From Pseudomonas fragi (lineage in GTDB: Bacteria; Pseudomonadota; Gammaproteobacteria; Pseudomonadales; Pseudomonadaceae), in the NCBI RefSeq assembly GCF_025426255.1, contig NZ_CP104861.1:1488001-1552000 (forward strand): a DNA stretch of 64,000 nt, in the 5' to 3' direction. Made by a program: the position numbers and the translations under genes. The notes below the pieces were generated by a model. It ran no database searches. It had not been told where the DNA came from and worked only from the letters and a program-made list of their open reading frames with translations. How positions within the stretch are numbered: position 1 is the first letter of the stretch; each line of letters opens with the position of its first letter. Positions 1-8,039 of this stretch are shown here, in pieces.

Positions 1-1
1 G

Positions 2-535
2 ACCGTAGAAGTGGACCTCAGCGACCGGCCGGTGGACTTGCTCAGCGAAGGCTATGACCTGGCCTTGCGCATCGGCGTGCTTGAGGACTCGACTCTAATT
101 GCCCGTCGTATCGCCAGCATCGAGCGTGTTTACTGTGCCAGCCCGGCCTACCTGGCCGAGCGCGGCACACCGCTCAAACCCCAGGATCTGCACGAGCATG
201 ATTGCCTGCCCTACGGCCACGGCCGTCAGGTGCAGTGGCGTTTCGAAGGGCAGGGCAAGCCCCTGACCATCAACGTCAGCGGGCGCATGCGGGTCAATAA
301 TGGTGAGTTGCTCAGGGACGCAGCTATTGCAGGGCTGGGCATTACCTACCTGCCGACCTTTATCGTTGGCTCGGCTCTGGAGAGCGGGCAACTGGTACGC
401 GTGCTGGACGATTACCGCTGCGCGCCGTTGGCGTTATCGGCGGTGTATCCGCAGCATCGCCAGCGTTCGCTACCGGTGCAGGCATTGATCGAATTCTTGC
501 GCGAGCGGCTGGATCAGGGGCAAGGCGGGCTGTAG
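2..535 (+). CDS. LysR-family transcriptional regulator, C-terminal part (5' end outside window)
   Basis: The frame is open from base 2 to a TAG at 533-535, giving about 177 residues without a start, so the gene begins upstream of the window. The residues match the effector-binding half of LysR regulators of the DsdA/CrgA-like group. The phrase PVDLLSEGYDLALRIG is the typical strand-turn-strand before the cofactor pocket, and GLGITYLPTFIV near residue 115 is the typical late pocket motif. The DNA-binding helix-turn-helix is not visible. It would act in the cytoplasm as a repressor or activator, and its target cannot be inferred because the divergent neighbour lies outside the window. It converges on map, with 28 bp between the stop codons. 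Confidence 0.9.
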   Translation, partial: TVEVDLSDRPVDLLSEGYDLALRIGVLEDSTLIARRIASIERVYCASPAYLAERGTPLKPQDLHEHDCLPYGHGRQVQWRFEGQGKPLTINVSGRMRVNNGELLRDAAIAGLGITYLPTFIVGSALESGQLVRVLDDYRCAPLALSAVYPQHRQRSLPVQALIEFLRERLDQGQGGL

Positions 536-563
536 GGGGAGTCAGGCTCCCCCCGGTAGCTCG

Positions 564-1355
564 TCAAACGATGGCGGGGTAATCGGCCATCGTGTCAGGC
601 CACGGGCTCAACACTTCGAAACCATCGTCGGTCACGGCGACCATGTGTTCCCACTGGGCTGAAAGCGAGTTGTCCTTGGTGACCACGGTCCAGTTATCGG
701 GGAGGGTTTTCACATGGCGTTTGCCAGCGTTGAGCATGGGCTCGATGGTGAAAATCATGCCGGTCTTGAGCTTCATGCCCTGGCCCGGATAACCGTAGTG
801 CAGTACCTGCGGCTCATCGTGATAAACCTTGCCGATCCCGTGGCCGCAATACTCACGCACCACGCTGTAGCCTTCTGTCTCGGCAAGGGTCTGGATGGCA
901 TGGCCGATATCACCGAGGGTCGCGCCAGGGCGCACCATGCGGATGCCTGCGCACATGGCATCGTAGGTGGTTTTCACCAGATGGCGTGCCTCGGGGCTAG
1001 GTTCGCCGACGAAGTACATGCGGCTGGTGTCGCCGAACCAGCCATCCTTGACCACCGCGATATCGATATTGACGATATCGCCGTCCTGCAGCACCCGGTT
1101 TGACGGAATGCCGTGGCAAACCACCTCATTGACCGAGGCGCACACGGTTTTCGGGAAGCCGTGATAGCCGACATTGCCGGGTATGGCCTTCTGCACATTG
1201 ACGATGTAGTCGTGGCAGATCTGATCGAGCTGGTCGGTGCTGACGCCAGCCTTGACGTGCTCACCGATCATGGCCAGCACTTCGGCTGCCAGTTTGCCCG
1301 CGACCTTGGACTGGGCGATTTGTGCCGGGCTGTTGATCACGACGCTGGTTCTCAT
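564..1355 (-). CDS. map: Methionine aminopeptidase, type I
   Basis: This cytoplasmic enzyme removes the N-terminal methionine from nascent proteins. At 263 residues it has the usual type I length and no N-terminal extension. The metal-binding residues of the pita-bread fold are visible: Asp in NIDIAVVKDGWFGDTSRMY (two Asp), His in CGHGIGKVYHDEP, Glu in FTIEPML and Glu in SAQWEHMVAV. The ATG at 1353-1355 overlaps the stop of the upstream ParD-like gene in an ATGA arrangement, so the two are translationally coupled. Many Pseudomonas carry another map beside rpsB, so this may be a second copy; that gene lies outside the window. Confidence 0.95.
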   Translation of the reverse strand: MRTSVVINSPAQIAQSKVAGKLAAEVLAMIGEHVKAGVSTDQLDQICHDYIVNVQKAIPGNVGYHGFPKTVCASVNEVVCHGIPSNRVLQDGDIVNIDIAVVKDGWFGDTSRMYFVGEPSPEARHLVKTTYDAMCAGIRMVRPGATLGDIGHAIQTLAETEGYSVVREYCGHGIGKVYHDEPQVLHYGYPGQGMKLKTGMIFTIEPMLNAGKRHVKTLPDNWTVVTKDNSLSAQWEHMVAVTDDGFEVLSPWPDTMADYPAIV

Positions 1356-1594
1356 TGTGCCGCTCCCGCAGTGGCATCAGCCAGCTCGCACAGTTGCTTC
1401 AAATCGAGGCCGCCTTGCTGTTCGGCGCGGATCAGCAAGCGGCAGATCTGGTTGTGGTCCAGATCGGGGTGCAGCTCGGTCAGCATGCCGATGCGCATCC
1501 AGTGCTCTGCTTGTGCGTTGATTGAACGGTTGAGTGCGTTGCTGGCGACCCGCAGGTTTTCGTGGGTGGCGTCCGATATTTTTACGATGCCCAT
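1352..1594 (-). CDS. ParD-like ribbon-helix-helix protein, no toxin partner
   Basis: This 80-residue protein starts MGIVKISDATHENLRVASNA, a short beta strand followed by a helix as in ribbon-helix-helix DNA-binding proteins of the ParD-like antitoxin family. A short C-terminal helical part follows. I chose the ATG at 1592-1594; a TTG four codons earlier is possible. Instead of a ParE toxin gene, the next gene is map, overlapping by four bases. It may therefore be a stand-alone autoregulator of the map operon or a domesticated antitoxin. A pair of short direct repeats lies just upstream and could be its operator. Family assignment is by sequence resemblance; function is inferred. Confidence 0.7.
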   Translation of the reverse strand: MGIVKISDATHENLRVASNALNRSINAQAEHWMRIGMLTELHPDLDHNQICRLLIRAEQQGGLDLKQLCELADATAGAAQ

Positions 1595-1606
1595 CTGAAT
1601 GCTCAA

Positions 1607-1631
1607 TATGAAGTATATATGAAACGTATAT
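1607..1631 (-). promoter_or_regulatory. Candidate operator: two TATGAA-GTATAT direct repeats
   Basis: Two short near-direct repeats, TATGAAGTATAT and TATGAAACGTATAT, lie end to end immediately upstream of the ParD-like start codon in an otherwise GC-rich stretch. Tandem short half-sites of this kind are how ribbon-helix-helix autoregulators usually bind. Assignment as operator is inference. Confidence 0.35.
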
Positions 1632-1735
1632 TAATCGAGGGCGTGGCACGATCGCAACTCAAAGGTCTGTTAGTCATGGACAGCCCTGCGGGTCGATCCC
1701 TATGCTGGTGCGATTAAAAAAACAATCAGAACACC

Positions 1736-3475
1736 ATGACCCTTAATGCCTCCCTCCATGCGCTGCTCCACTGGCTTGCCCGGCCGCACCGAAGCCTGGT
1801 GGCACGGTATACCTTGCTCTCGGTGTTCGTGATGAGCATTGCGCTGGTCACTCTGGCCGTTCTTTACGAGCAATTGGCCAAGGACCTGCTCAATCGCCTG
1901 ACCGGCGAACGCCTTGACGCCCAGGCGCTGTCGACGGCAAACCGCTTGTCGTCGTTTCTGGATGACCGTTTTTACCAGCTCTCGGCGCTGTCCAATCATC
2001 CCAACATGCCGGATTTCATTGTCGATCCGTCGCGCGTGATCAGTGATGTGGATTCGCTGCTCAAGATCGAGGGCGATTTACCCTTTATTTATGGCGTGCT
2101 GTTTTTCGATGAACAGGATCGCCTGATCAAAGTGCTGCCCGGCCAGTCGGCTTCCGGGGAGCCTTACTGGGGCAGCGAGCACTGGTCCATCGCGGGCCTG
2201 CCGGTGCAATGGGTAGGGGATGTCGAAGTGATTGGCCCGCTGCTGGCGCACGCCGGAGGCTCCGGCAGCTTTTTGATCCGCAAGAGCATCCGTAACGGGC
2301 GAACCAATCAACGGGTACGCATCGCGCTGCACTTGCGTCTGGCGTCCTTGACCGAGTTGCTGGTCAGTGCGGGCATGAGCGGTGTGGTTGCGCCGTTGCT
2401 GCGCGTACCCGGCGGCGCGTTTGTCGACCCCACCGGGCGTCAGGTCAAGGCGCCCGGCCAATGGCACGAAGGGCCGGTAATCTTGCCGGGCTGGCAACTG
2501 GTGTTCAGCGTTGAGCCGGGTGCAATCCTCAAGCCGCTCAACGATGCCCGCTGGTGGCTGTACTGGGTGGCTGCGGGATTTATCGGGTTTATTCTGGTGG
2601 TGTTTTTTACCCTCTCGCGGCAACTGCGCTCGCGGGTCAGCACGTTGTTGCAGGGTGCTCATCAACTGTCGATGGGCGACTTGAGCTATCGCCTGGCCCA
2701 ACAGCCGCGGGACGACGAAATCGGCCACGTTGCCCGTGCGTTCAACGTCATGGCCGAACGTCTGGCGCAGGTGATGGAAAAAACCGTGCGCACCGAGAAC
2801 CTCGCGGTCCTTGGTACGTTTGCCACCGGGGTGGCCCATGAAGTGCGCAACCCGCTGGCAACCATGAAAACCACGGTGCAGGCCTTGTTGCGCCGTGAAC
2901 AGGAACCGCAACGACGTTTGCTGCTGAGTGATCTGGTCAAGGAAATCGATCGCTTGTCACGGGTCACCAATGACCTGCTGGAATACGGCAGACCGCGCCC
3001 GGCCCAGCCGCAAAACGTGTCGGTGGCGCAGCTGTTTGAGCAGACCGCGCACTTGGTCGCGCCGCAGATGCAGGCCCGCAATATTGAGTTTCAGTGCAGG
3101 GCACCGGTGGATTTACAGATCTGTATCGATCCGGATCAGGCGCAGCAGGTATTGCTCAATCTGTGCCTGAACGCCTTGCAGGCCAGCAGCGAGGGGCAAA
3201 CCGTCCGGCTTGATGCCGAGGAGTGGCAGGGGCGGGTGCGTATCGTTATAACTGACCAGGGCTGTGGTATTTCGGCCACTGACTTGCAGAATATCCGCCA
3301 GCCGTTTTTTACCCTCAAGGCCCGGGGCACCGGGTTGGGCCTGAGTATTTGTCAGCAACTGCTGGAGGCCAATGGTGCCCGGATGGAAATCCTCAGCACC
3401 CTTGGGGAGGGCACGCAGGTAATACTGGATTGCCCTGCTACTGCCAATGACACAGGCGTTGAGCGTAATTCGTAG
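1736..3475 (+). CDS. Membrane sensor histidine kinase of a two-component system
   Basis: This 579-residue protein senses an unknown signal and phosphorylates the regulator encoded next. Transmembrane segments lie near residues 22-45 and 274-298 and flank a periplasmic sensor domain of about 230 residues. A HAMP linker follows (about 298-350, with SMGDLSYRL). The H-box is HEVRNPL with phospho-acceptor His368, and the C-terminal ATPase domain shows the N-box region NLCLNALQAS, DQGCGIS and GTGLGLSIC. HE-RNPL H-boxes are typical of kinases that pair with NtrC-type regulators, matching the neighbour. A palindromic repeat of about 140 bp that includes the stop codon separates the two genes. The ligand is unknown; context suggests the transported compound of the downstream operon. 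Confidence 0.92.
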   Translation: MTLNASLHALLHWLARPHRSLVARYTLLSVFVMSIALVTLAVLYEQLAKDLLNRLTGERLDAQALSTANRLSSFLDDRFYQLSALSNHPNMPDFIVDPSRVISDVDSLLKIEGDLPFIYGVLFFDEQDRLIKVLPGQSASGEPYWGSEHWSIAGLPVQWVGDVEVIGPLLAHAGGSGSFLIRKSIRNGRTNQRVRIALHLRLASLTELLVSAGMSGVVAPLLRVPGGAFVDPTGRQVKAPGQWHEGPVILPGWQLVFSVEPGAILKPLNDARWWLYWVAAGFIGFILVVFFTLSRQLRSRVSTLLQGAHQLSMGDLSYRLAQQPRDDEIGHVARAFNVMAERLAQVMEKTVRTENLAVLGTFATGVAHEVRNPLATMKTTVQALLRREQEPQRRLLLSDLVKEIDRLSRVTNDLLEYGRPRPAQPQNVSVAQLFEQTAHLVAPQMQARNIEFQCRAPVDLQICIDPDQAQQVLLNLCLNALQASSEGQTVRLDAEEWQGRVRIVITDQGCGISATDLQNIRQPFFTLKARGTGLGLSICQQLLEANGARMEILSTLGEGTQVILDCPATANDTGVERNS

Positions 3476-3610
3476 CAGCTGCCGCAGTAACGAGGCTGCG
3501 TGCGGCGGCGCAGCCGTCGTAAAGTCAGGCTATGCGGTGAGTCAGGTAAATCGCATGTTCAGGTTTTACGATCGGTTCGCAATCGAACGTAGCCTTCGGC
3601 AACTGCTACG
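3471..3610. repeat. REPIN-type palindromic repeat overlapping a stop codon
   Basis: The outer arms CGTAGCAGCTGCCGCA and TGCCTTCGG-like ...GGCAACTGCTACG face each other over about 140 bp, as in the REP doublets of Pseudomonas. The TAG stop of the kinase lies inside the left arm. The inner part resembles the copies at 19261, 40170 and 43902 but is more diverged. Confidence 0.7.
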
Positions 3611-3661
3611 GGTTTTGTATATGCCTGAAATCTCCAGAGAACGTATTGAAGTGAGTCGCAG

Positions 3662-4978
3662 ATGTCTGATGTTCACGTTTTAATCGTCGATGATGAAGAG
3701 GCGCTGGTGCGCTCGCTCAGTTTTGCGTTGCGCGAGGAGGGCATGCGCATCAGCACGGCCGGCAGTGGCGAAGCGGCGCTGCAACATGCCCTGGACGATG
3801 TCGATATTGTCCTGCTGGATCTGTGCCTGCCGGGCATTGATGGCATGGCCACCCTGGACGGCTTGCGCCAGCGCAGTCCGCTGCTGCCGGTGATCATGAT
3901 TTCAGCTCATGGCGACACTCGTGCGGCGGTTCAGGCGGTCAAGGGCGGGGCTACCGATTACCTGACCAAGCCGTTTGAACTGGATGACTTGCTGGCCACT
4001 ATCAGCAGCACCCTGGCTCTGGATGCCGTGGAGCCTGAAGTGACGGCGGGCCTGCAAGGGCAGAGCGCGGTCATGTCGGCCCTGCATGGTGCCGTACAAC
4101 GAATTGCCCGCAGTTCGGCAACGCGAATCTTGCTGCTGGGCGAATCCGGCACCGGTAAAACCCTCGTGGCTCAAGCCCTGCATAGTCACAGCTCGCGGGC
4201 GGGCAGTGCATTTATCGAGGTCAACTGCGCGGCCCTGCCCGAGCAGTTGATTGAGGCTGAGCTGTTTGGCTCCGAGAAGGGCGCTTACACCGGGGCTCAT
4301 CAAAAGCGTGCCGGGTTGGTCAGCCAGGCCAATGGCGGCACGTTGTTCCTTGATGAAATTGGCGAATTGCCCCTGAGCCTGCAGGCCAAGCTGCTGCATT
4401 TTCTGGAAAACGGCAGCTACCGCGCCGTCGGCGCCAGCCAGGCCAGTAGCGCGGATGTCAGGGTGGTGGCCGCAACCAATCGGGATTTGGCCGACGATGT
4501 ACGTCTGGGGCGGTTTCGCGAAGACTTGTTTTACCGGTTGAACGTAATCACCGTAGATATACCGGCCCTGCGTGACCGGGCAGATGATCTGCTGCTTCTG
4601 GTCCAGTATTTTGCCCAGCGCCAAGCGCTGGAAGAGGGCGTGAGTCCGATCCGGTTCTTGCCCGACAGCATTGCGCTGCTGCGTCGGCATCGCTGGCCCG
4701 GCAATGTGCGTGAGTTGAAGAATCTGGTTGAGCGCTTGACCATTCTTTTACCAGGTCAGGACATCAGCGCCGCGATGCTGCCAGCGCAGTTGCAGGACAG
4801 TGCATCGCCAGGCAACCCAGCTCTGGTGCTGGGCGATCAGCTCGAACGCGCCGAGCGTGAGCTGGTCACTGACGCCTTGACCCGCACCGCGGGCCACAAA
4901 GGCCTGGCCGCACAACTGCTGGGGATCTCCCGGCATGCGCTCAAACGCCGTCTGCAACGTCTGGGCATTGAGCGCTAA
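3662..4978 (+). CDS. NtrC-family sigma-54-dependent response regulator
   Basis: This 438-residue activator has three domains in order. A receiver occupies about 1-120, with Asp53 in VLLDLCLPG and Lys in LTKPFELDD. An AAA+ sigma-54 interaction domain occupies about 130-370, with Walker A GESGTGKT, Walker [12 protein letters not shown] and the sigma-54 loop as GAYTGA at 207-212. A Fis-type helix-turn-helix lies at the C terminus ([16 protein letters not shown]). The loop has Tyr where most members have Phe; an aromatic residue is kept, so it is probably active. It is the cognate partner of the kinase upstream. A canonical sigma-54 promoter with paired palindromes lies immediately downstream, so its likely target is the transporter operon beginning at 5226. 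Confidence 0.95.
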   Translation: MSDVHVLIVDDEEALVRSLSFALREEGMRISTAGSGEAALQHALDDVDIVLLDLCLPGIDGMATLDGLRQRSPLLPVIMISAHGDTRAAVQAVKGGATDYLTKPFELDDLLATISSTLALDAVEPEVTAGLQGQSAVMSALHGAVQRIARSSATRILLLGESGTGKTLVAQALHSHSSRAGSAFIEVNCAALPEQLIEAELFGSEKGAYTGAHQKRAGLVSQANGGTLFLDEIGELPLSLQAKLLHFLENGSYRAVGASQASSADVRVVAATNRDLADDVRLGRFREDLFYRLNVITVDIPALRDRADDLLLLVQYFAQRQALEEGVSPIRFLPDSIALLRRHRWPGNVRELKNLVERLTILLPGQDISAAMLPAQLQDSASPGNPALVLGDQLERAERELVTDALTRTAGHKGLAAQLLGISRHALKRRLQRLGIER

Positions 4979-5017
4979 GCGCTCAGCCTTGCGCGCATGT
5001 TGAGCGGTTAGCGCTCA
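4969..5017 (+). promoter_or_regulatory. Candidate enhancer (UAS): two TGAGCG-N5-CGCTCA palindromes
   Basis: Two 17-bp palindromes with identical arms, TGAGCGCTAAGCGCTCA (4969-4985) and TGAGCGGTTAGCGCTCA (5001-5017), have centres 32 bp apart, about three helical turns. The first spans the stop codon of the response regulator. Both lie roughly 145-190 bp upstream of the sigma-54 promoter at 5159, the usual place for NtrC-type binding sites. The second could alternatively be a weak terminator hairpin, but it has no long T run. The role is inferred. Confidence 0.6.
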
Positions 5018-5039
5018 ACATTTCTGCAAACCCTTAACC

Positions 5040-5142
5040 TGTAGCCGCTGCCGCAAGCTGCGATGGGTTGCGTAGCGACCCCAGAATTTAATCGACAGCG
5101 AAGGGCCTGCGGCCCTTATCGCAGCCTGCGGCAGCGGCTACA
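5040..5142. repeat. REP-type palindrome between candidate enhancer and promoter
   Basis: The 16-bp arms TGTAGCCGCTGCCGCA and TGCGGCAGCGGCTACA are perfectly complementary and enclose about 70 bp with a second inner hairpin (AAGGGCCTGCGGCCCTT). It lies between the candidate enhancer sites and the sigma-54 promoter. Confidence 0.8.
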
Positions 5143-5158
5143 GGGTGGCGATATATCT

Positions 5159-5174
5159 TGGCACACCCTTTGCT
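5159..5174 (+). promoter_or_regulatory. Sigma-54 promoter (-24/-12)
   Basis: The sequence TGGCACACCCTTTGCT fits the consensus TGGCAC-N5-TTGC exactly, with GG at 5160-5161 and GC at 5172-5173 separated by the required 10 bp. The -12 GC is about 52 bp before the ATG at 5226. It lies directly downstream of a sigma-54-dependent regulator gene. It also shows that the in-frame TTG at 5145 cannot be the translation start. Confidence 0.85.
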
Positions 5175-5225
5175 CTATCCCTCTGGCTGCTCAACAAGAG
5201 GCGTTTTCAACGCCCAAAGGAATTT

Positions 5226-6539
5226 ATGCACCCGATGCGTTCATTGCGCCATTGCGCCCTGGCTTTGGCTGGTCTGCTGCTTGGTTCGTTCGCTTGTGCC
5301 GAGGTCGGCCGACTGGAGTTGGGCGTGCCTGCTGCCCAGGCCGATCTGACCATGGGTTGCCTGTATCCGATGACCGAGCGTGCGGCCATCTACGGGCAAG
5401 ACAGCATTATCGGAATCCAGGTGGCCCTCAATGAATTGCAGGCCCGCCGACTCGCCGGTGAGCCCGTACCGCGTTTGCGGGTGATCATCGATGATGATCA
5501 GTCCAAGGCCTCATACGGCGTTAGTCTGGCCCGCAGCTTTATCCACAAGGACGGGGTACAGGTGCTGTGCGGCATGGTCTCGTCCGGGGTCGCGCTGGCA
5601 GTCAGCCAATTGGCCCTGCAGGAAAAAGTACTGATGATCGGCACCGATCATGCCTCTTCGCGCATGACCCTGGAAAACGGCCATCCCTATTATTTTCGCG
5701 TAACCAACGACACCTGGACCTCCATGGCGGCGGGTGCTCGCTACCTGCAGGCGTTGCAGAAAAAAACCGGCTGGAAGCGCCTGGCCTTTATTGGTCCTGA
5801 TTACGAATACGGTCATGTGTCCCGTGATGATTTGCACACTGCCCTCAACCAACTGGGCGTGAAATTCGACGACGTGATCGAGCTATGGCCGCGCCTGTAT
5901 GAGCCAGACTACTCGCCCTATATCACCGCGCTGGAACAATCCAGACCGGACATCATCGTGTCGGCTATTTGGGGCGGCGATTTCCACGCATTCGTCAAAC
6001 AGGCTGCCGGTTCCCGGCTGCTCGAAACCTCGCGCCTGGCGAACTTCGATACCGGGGCCAATTTCGATTTTCTGGTTGCCCTGGGGGACAAGGCCCCCGC
6101 GGGGTTGATCCTCTCTTCCCGGCACCACAACAACTGGCCGACTACCGAGCGCAACCGCTCGTTTGTCGAGCGCTTTCACGCGCTGAGCGGGCGCTACCCG
6201 ACCTATGCCGCACAGGGCGCCTACACCGGTGTCATGGTGCTGGCCCAGGCCTATGAAAAGACCGGCGGCGTGACCGAGACCCAGGCGCTGATCCACGCCC
6301 TGGAAGGCCTGGAAATTGCCTTGCCGGAAGACCCGCCAGGCACCTGGTCGCGCATCGATCCGGTGACCCATCAAATCCAGCAGAGCCAGGCCATTGGCAC
6401 GCCGCTACCCAATACCGCTTACCCGCCTGCCCAACTGATGCTGGGTGACTGGTCGGTGTACTCGGCGCAAGAGCTACAGCTCGACAGCGCCACGCTGAAG
6501 CGGCGACTGGCCGCACGAAAAACCGTTGTCGAGCCCTGA
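5226..6539 (+). CDS. Periplasmic substrate-binding protein, AmiC/branched-chain amino acid type (first of two)
   Basis: This 437-residue type I periplasmic binding protein has a signal peptide (RSLRHCALALAGLLLGSFACA). The mature start reads DLTMGCLYPMTERAAIYGQ, the usual first strand and ligand loop of this fold. A longer frame opens at 5145, but the ATG at 5226 has AAAGGA seven bases upstream and lies after the sigma-54 promoter, so I use it. It should bind the compound imported by the LivH/M/G/F-type system downstream, or act as an accessory ligand detector. A second, only distantly similar binding protein follows after 28 bp, and two binding proteins for one permease set is uncommon. Substrate unknown. 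Confidence 0.85.
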   Translation: MHPMRSLRHCALALAGLLLGSFACAEVGRLELGVPAAQADLTMGCLYPMTERAAIYGQDSIIGIQVALNELQARRLAGEPVPRLRVIIDDDQSKASYGVSLARSFIHKDGVQVLCGMVSSGVALAVSQLALQEKVLMIGTDHASSRMTLENGHPYYFRVTNDTWTSMAAGARYLQALQKKTGWKRLAFIGPDYEYGHVSRDDLHTALNQLGVKFDDVIELWPRLYEPDYSPYITALEQSRPDIIVSAIWGGDFHAFVKQAAGSRLLETSRLANFDTGANFDFLVALGDKAPAGLILSSRHHNNWPTTERNRSFVERFHALSGRYPTYAAQGAYTGVMVLAQAYEKTGGVTETQALIHALEGLEIALPEDPPGTWSRIDPVTHQIQQSQAIGTPLPNTAYPPAQLMLGDWSVYSAQELQLDSATLKRRLAARKTVVEP

Positions 6540-6567
6540 CGGCTCACTCATCCATTGAGAGACAAGC

Positions 6568-7890
6568 ATGAACAATTCCAAGAAAAGCATGTTGAAACAC
6601 CCTTTGGCATTTGCCATCACGGCAGCCGGGCTGGCCCTGTCCTTGAGCGCTGGGGTCCAGGCCGCTGAAAACGGCAAGTTCCGCATTGGCATCGTGACCT
6701 TTCTGTCCGGCCCGGCCGCCGGGCCGTTTGGCGAACCTTCGGCCAATGCTGCCAAGGTGCTGGTCGAAGGTTTGAACAAGGGCCAGTTGCCCGCGCCCTA
6801 CGACAAGTTGGGGATCAATGGCGCCGAGATCGAAGTGGTGATCATTGACGAGGCGGGCGGAGCCGCGAAACAGGTCGAAGAATTCCGCAATCTGGTACAG
6901 CGCCAGAAGGTCGATGCGGTGGTGGGTTACATCTCGTCCGGCGACTGTCTGGCCATCGCGCCGGTAGCTGAAGAGCTGGGCGCGATGACCGTGTTCTACG
7001 ACTGCGGCACTTCGCAACTGTTCAAGGAAGACAAAACCCCGCAATACGTGTTCCGCACCAGCCTTGATGCGGCGGTGGACAACATCGGCGCCGCGCGTTA
7101 CCTGGCCAAGGTGCGACCGGATGCGCAGAAAGTCGCGGGCATCCAGCAAAACTACGCCTGGGGCCAGGACAGCTGGAACGACTTCACCCACTCCATGGAG
7201 CAACTGATGCCCAAGGCCAAGGTGGTCGAATCGCAGATGCCCAAAGTGTTCCAGGGCCAGTACGGTGCCGAGATCTCTGCGATTTCGGTCAAGCGCCCGG
7301 ACATCATTCACTCCAGCTTCTGGGGTGGCGACATGGAGGCGCTGGTGTTGCAAGCCAACGCCCGTGGTCTGTTGGAAGATGCCACGGCAGTCCTGACGTG
7401 CGGCGAGTCGGCAATTGACCGCTACAAGGACCAGGCCCCCAACGGCATGATTATCGGTGGCCGTGGTCCGTTCGGCGCCTTTGCCCCGGATAACGAACTC
7501 AACCGCTGGTTCAAGGACAAGTACGTAGCGGCTTACAAGACCGCGCCGACTTACCCGGCGAGCAAAATGGCCCAGGCGATTCTCGGCCTCAAGCACGCGG
7601 CTGAAAACGCCAAGGTCGAGTCCGGCAAAATCCCGGCACCGTTGGAAATTGCCAAGGCGTTCAAGGGCGCGACCTTCGAGTCGGTGTCCGGCACCGTGCA
7701 AATGGCCCGCGCCGAGGGGCATCAGGCCATGCAGGGCATCGCTTACGGCGAGTACAACTACGACCCGGCGAGCAAAAAAGGCAGCGTGCAAAACGTCATC
7801 GCCTTTGCCGGTGAGTGCGTAACGCCACCGGACGGCACCACCGCGCTGGAGTGGATCAAGGCCGGTTTCCCTGGCGCTCAGTGCAACTGA
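6568..7890 (+). CDS. ABC transporter substrate-binding protein, urea/amide or branched-chain amino acid (HAAT) type
   Basis: This 440-residue exported protein has a clear signal peptide (HPLAFAITAAGLALSLSAGVQA) ending near residue 31. The mature protein opens FRIGIVTFLSGPAAGPFG, the type I binding-protein start seen in importers of short amides, urea and branched-chain amino acids. SGDCLAIAPVAEELG and FYDCGTSQLF are further fold landmarks. Cys residues in SSGDCL and FYDCG could form a disulfide. It is the fourth gene after the kinase and lies 28 bp after the first binding protein. A REP palindrome follows before the permeases, which may keep this part of the mRNA more abundant. The ligand cannot be read from sequence. 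Confidence 0.88.
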   Translation: MNNSKKSMLKHPLAFAITAAGLALSLSAGVQAAENGKFRIGIVTFLSGPAAGPFGEPSANAAKVLVEGLNKGQLPAPYDKLGINGAEIEVVIIDEAGGAAKQVEEFRNLVQRQKVDAVVGYISSGDCLAIAPVAEELGAMTVFYDCGTSQLFKEDKTPQYVFRTSLDAAVDNIGAARYLAKVRPDAQKVAGIQQNYAWGQDSWNDFTHSMEQLMPKAKVVESQMPKVFQGQYGAEISAISVKRPDIIHSSFWGGDMEALVLQANARGLLEDATAVLTCGESAIDRYKDQAPNGMIIGGRGPFGAFAPDNELNRWFKDKYVAAYKTAPTYPASKMAQAILGLKHAAENAKVESGKIPAPLEIAKAFKGATFESVSGTVQMARAEGHQAMQGIAYGEYNYDPASKKGSVQNVIAFAGECVTPPDGTTALEWIKAGFPGAQCN

Positions 7891-7902
7891 TTACCACACA
7901 CC

Positions 7903-8002
7903 TGTAGCTGCTGCCGCAGGCTGCGATAAGGGCCGAAGGACCTTCGCTTTTGAAAAGGCGCGATCCCTGCGGGCTCGATCGCAGCCTTCGACAGCAGCTA
8001 CA
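7903..8002. repeat. REP-type palindrome inside the transporter operon
   Basis: Outer arms TGTAGCTGCTGCCGCAGGCTGCGA and a near-complement ending GACAGCAGCTACA enclose about 100 bp. It lies between the binding-protein stop (7890) and the first permease (8040). Such palindromes within operons are known to stabilise the upstream mRNA, for example in malEFG. Confidence 0.8.
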
Positions 8003-8039
8003 ACAACGGTTGCGTGATTGATTCCAAGGTAGGACCTCT

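Noticed and set aside
5145..5225. Longer N terminus of the first binding protein from TTG 5145.
   Set aside because: It would contain the sigma-54 promoter, has no ribosome site, and would bury the signal peptide.
6544..7791. A 415-codon open frame antisense to the second binding-protein gene.
   Set aside because: It mirrors the codon bias of the real gene on the plus strand, has no ribosome site and reads as low-complexity His/Arg/Gly-rich protein. The same applies to the long antisense frames at 2078-2911, 7998-9059 and 49723-50301.
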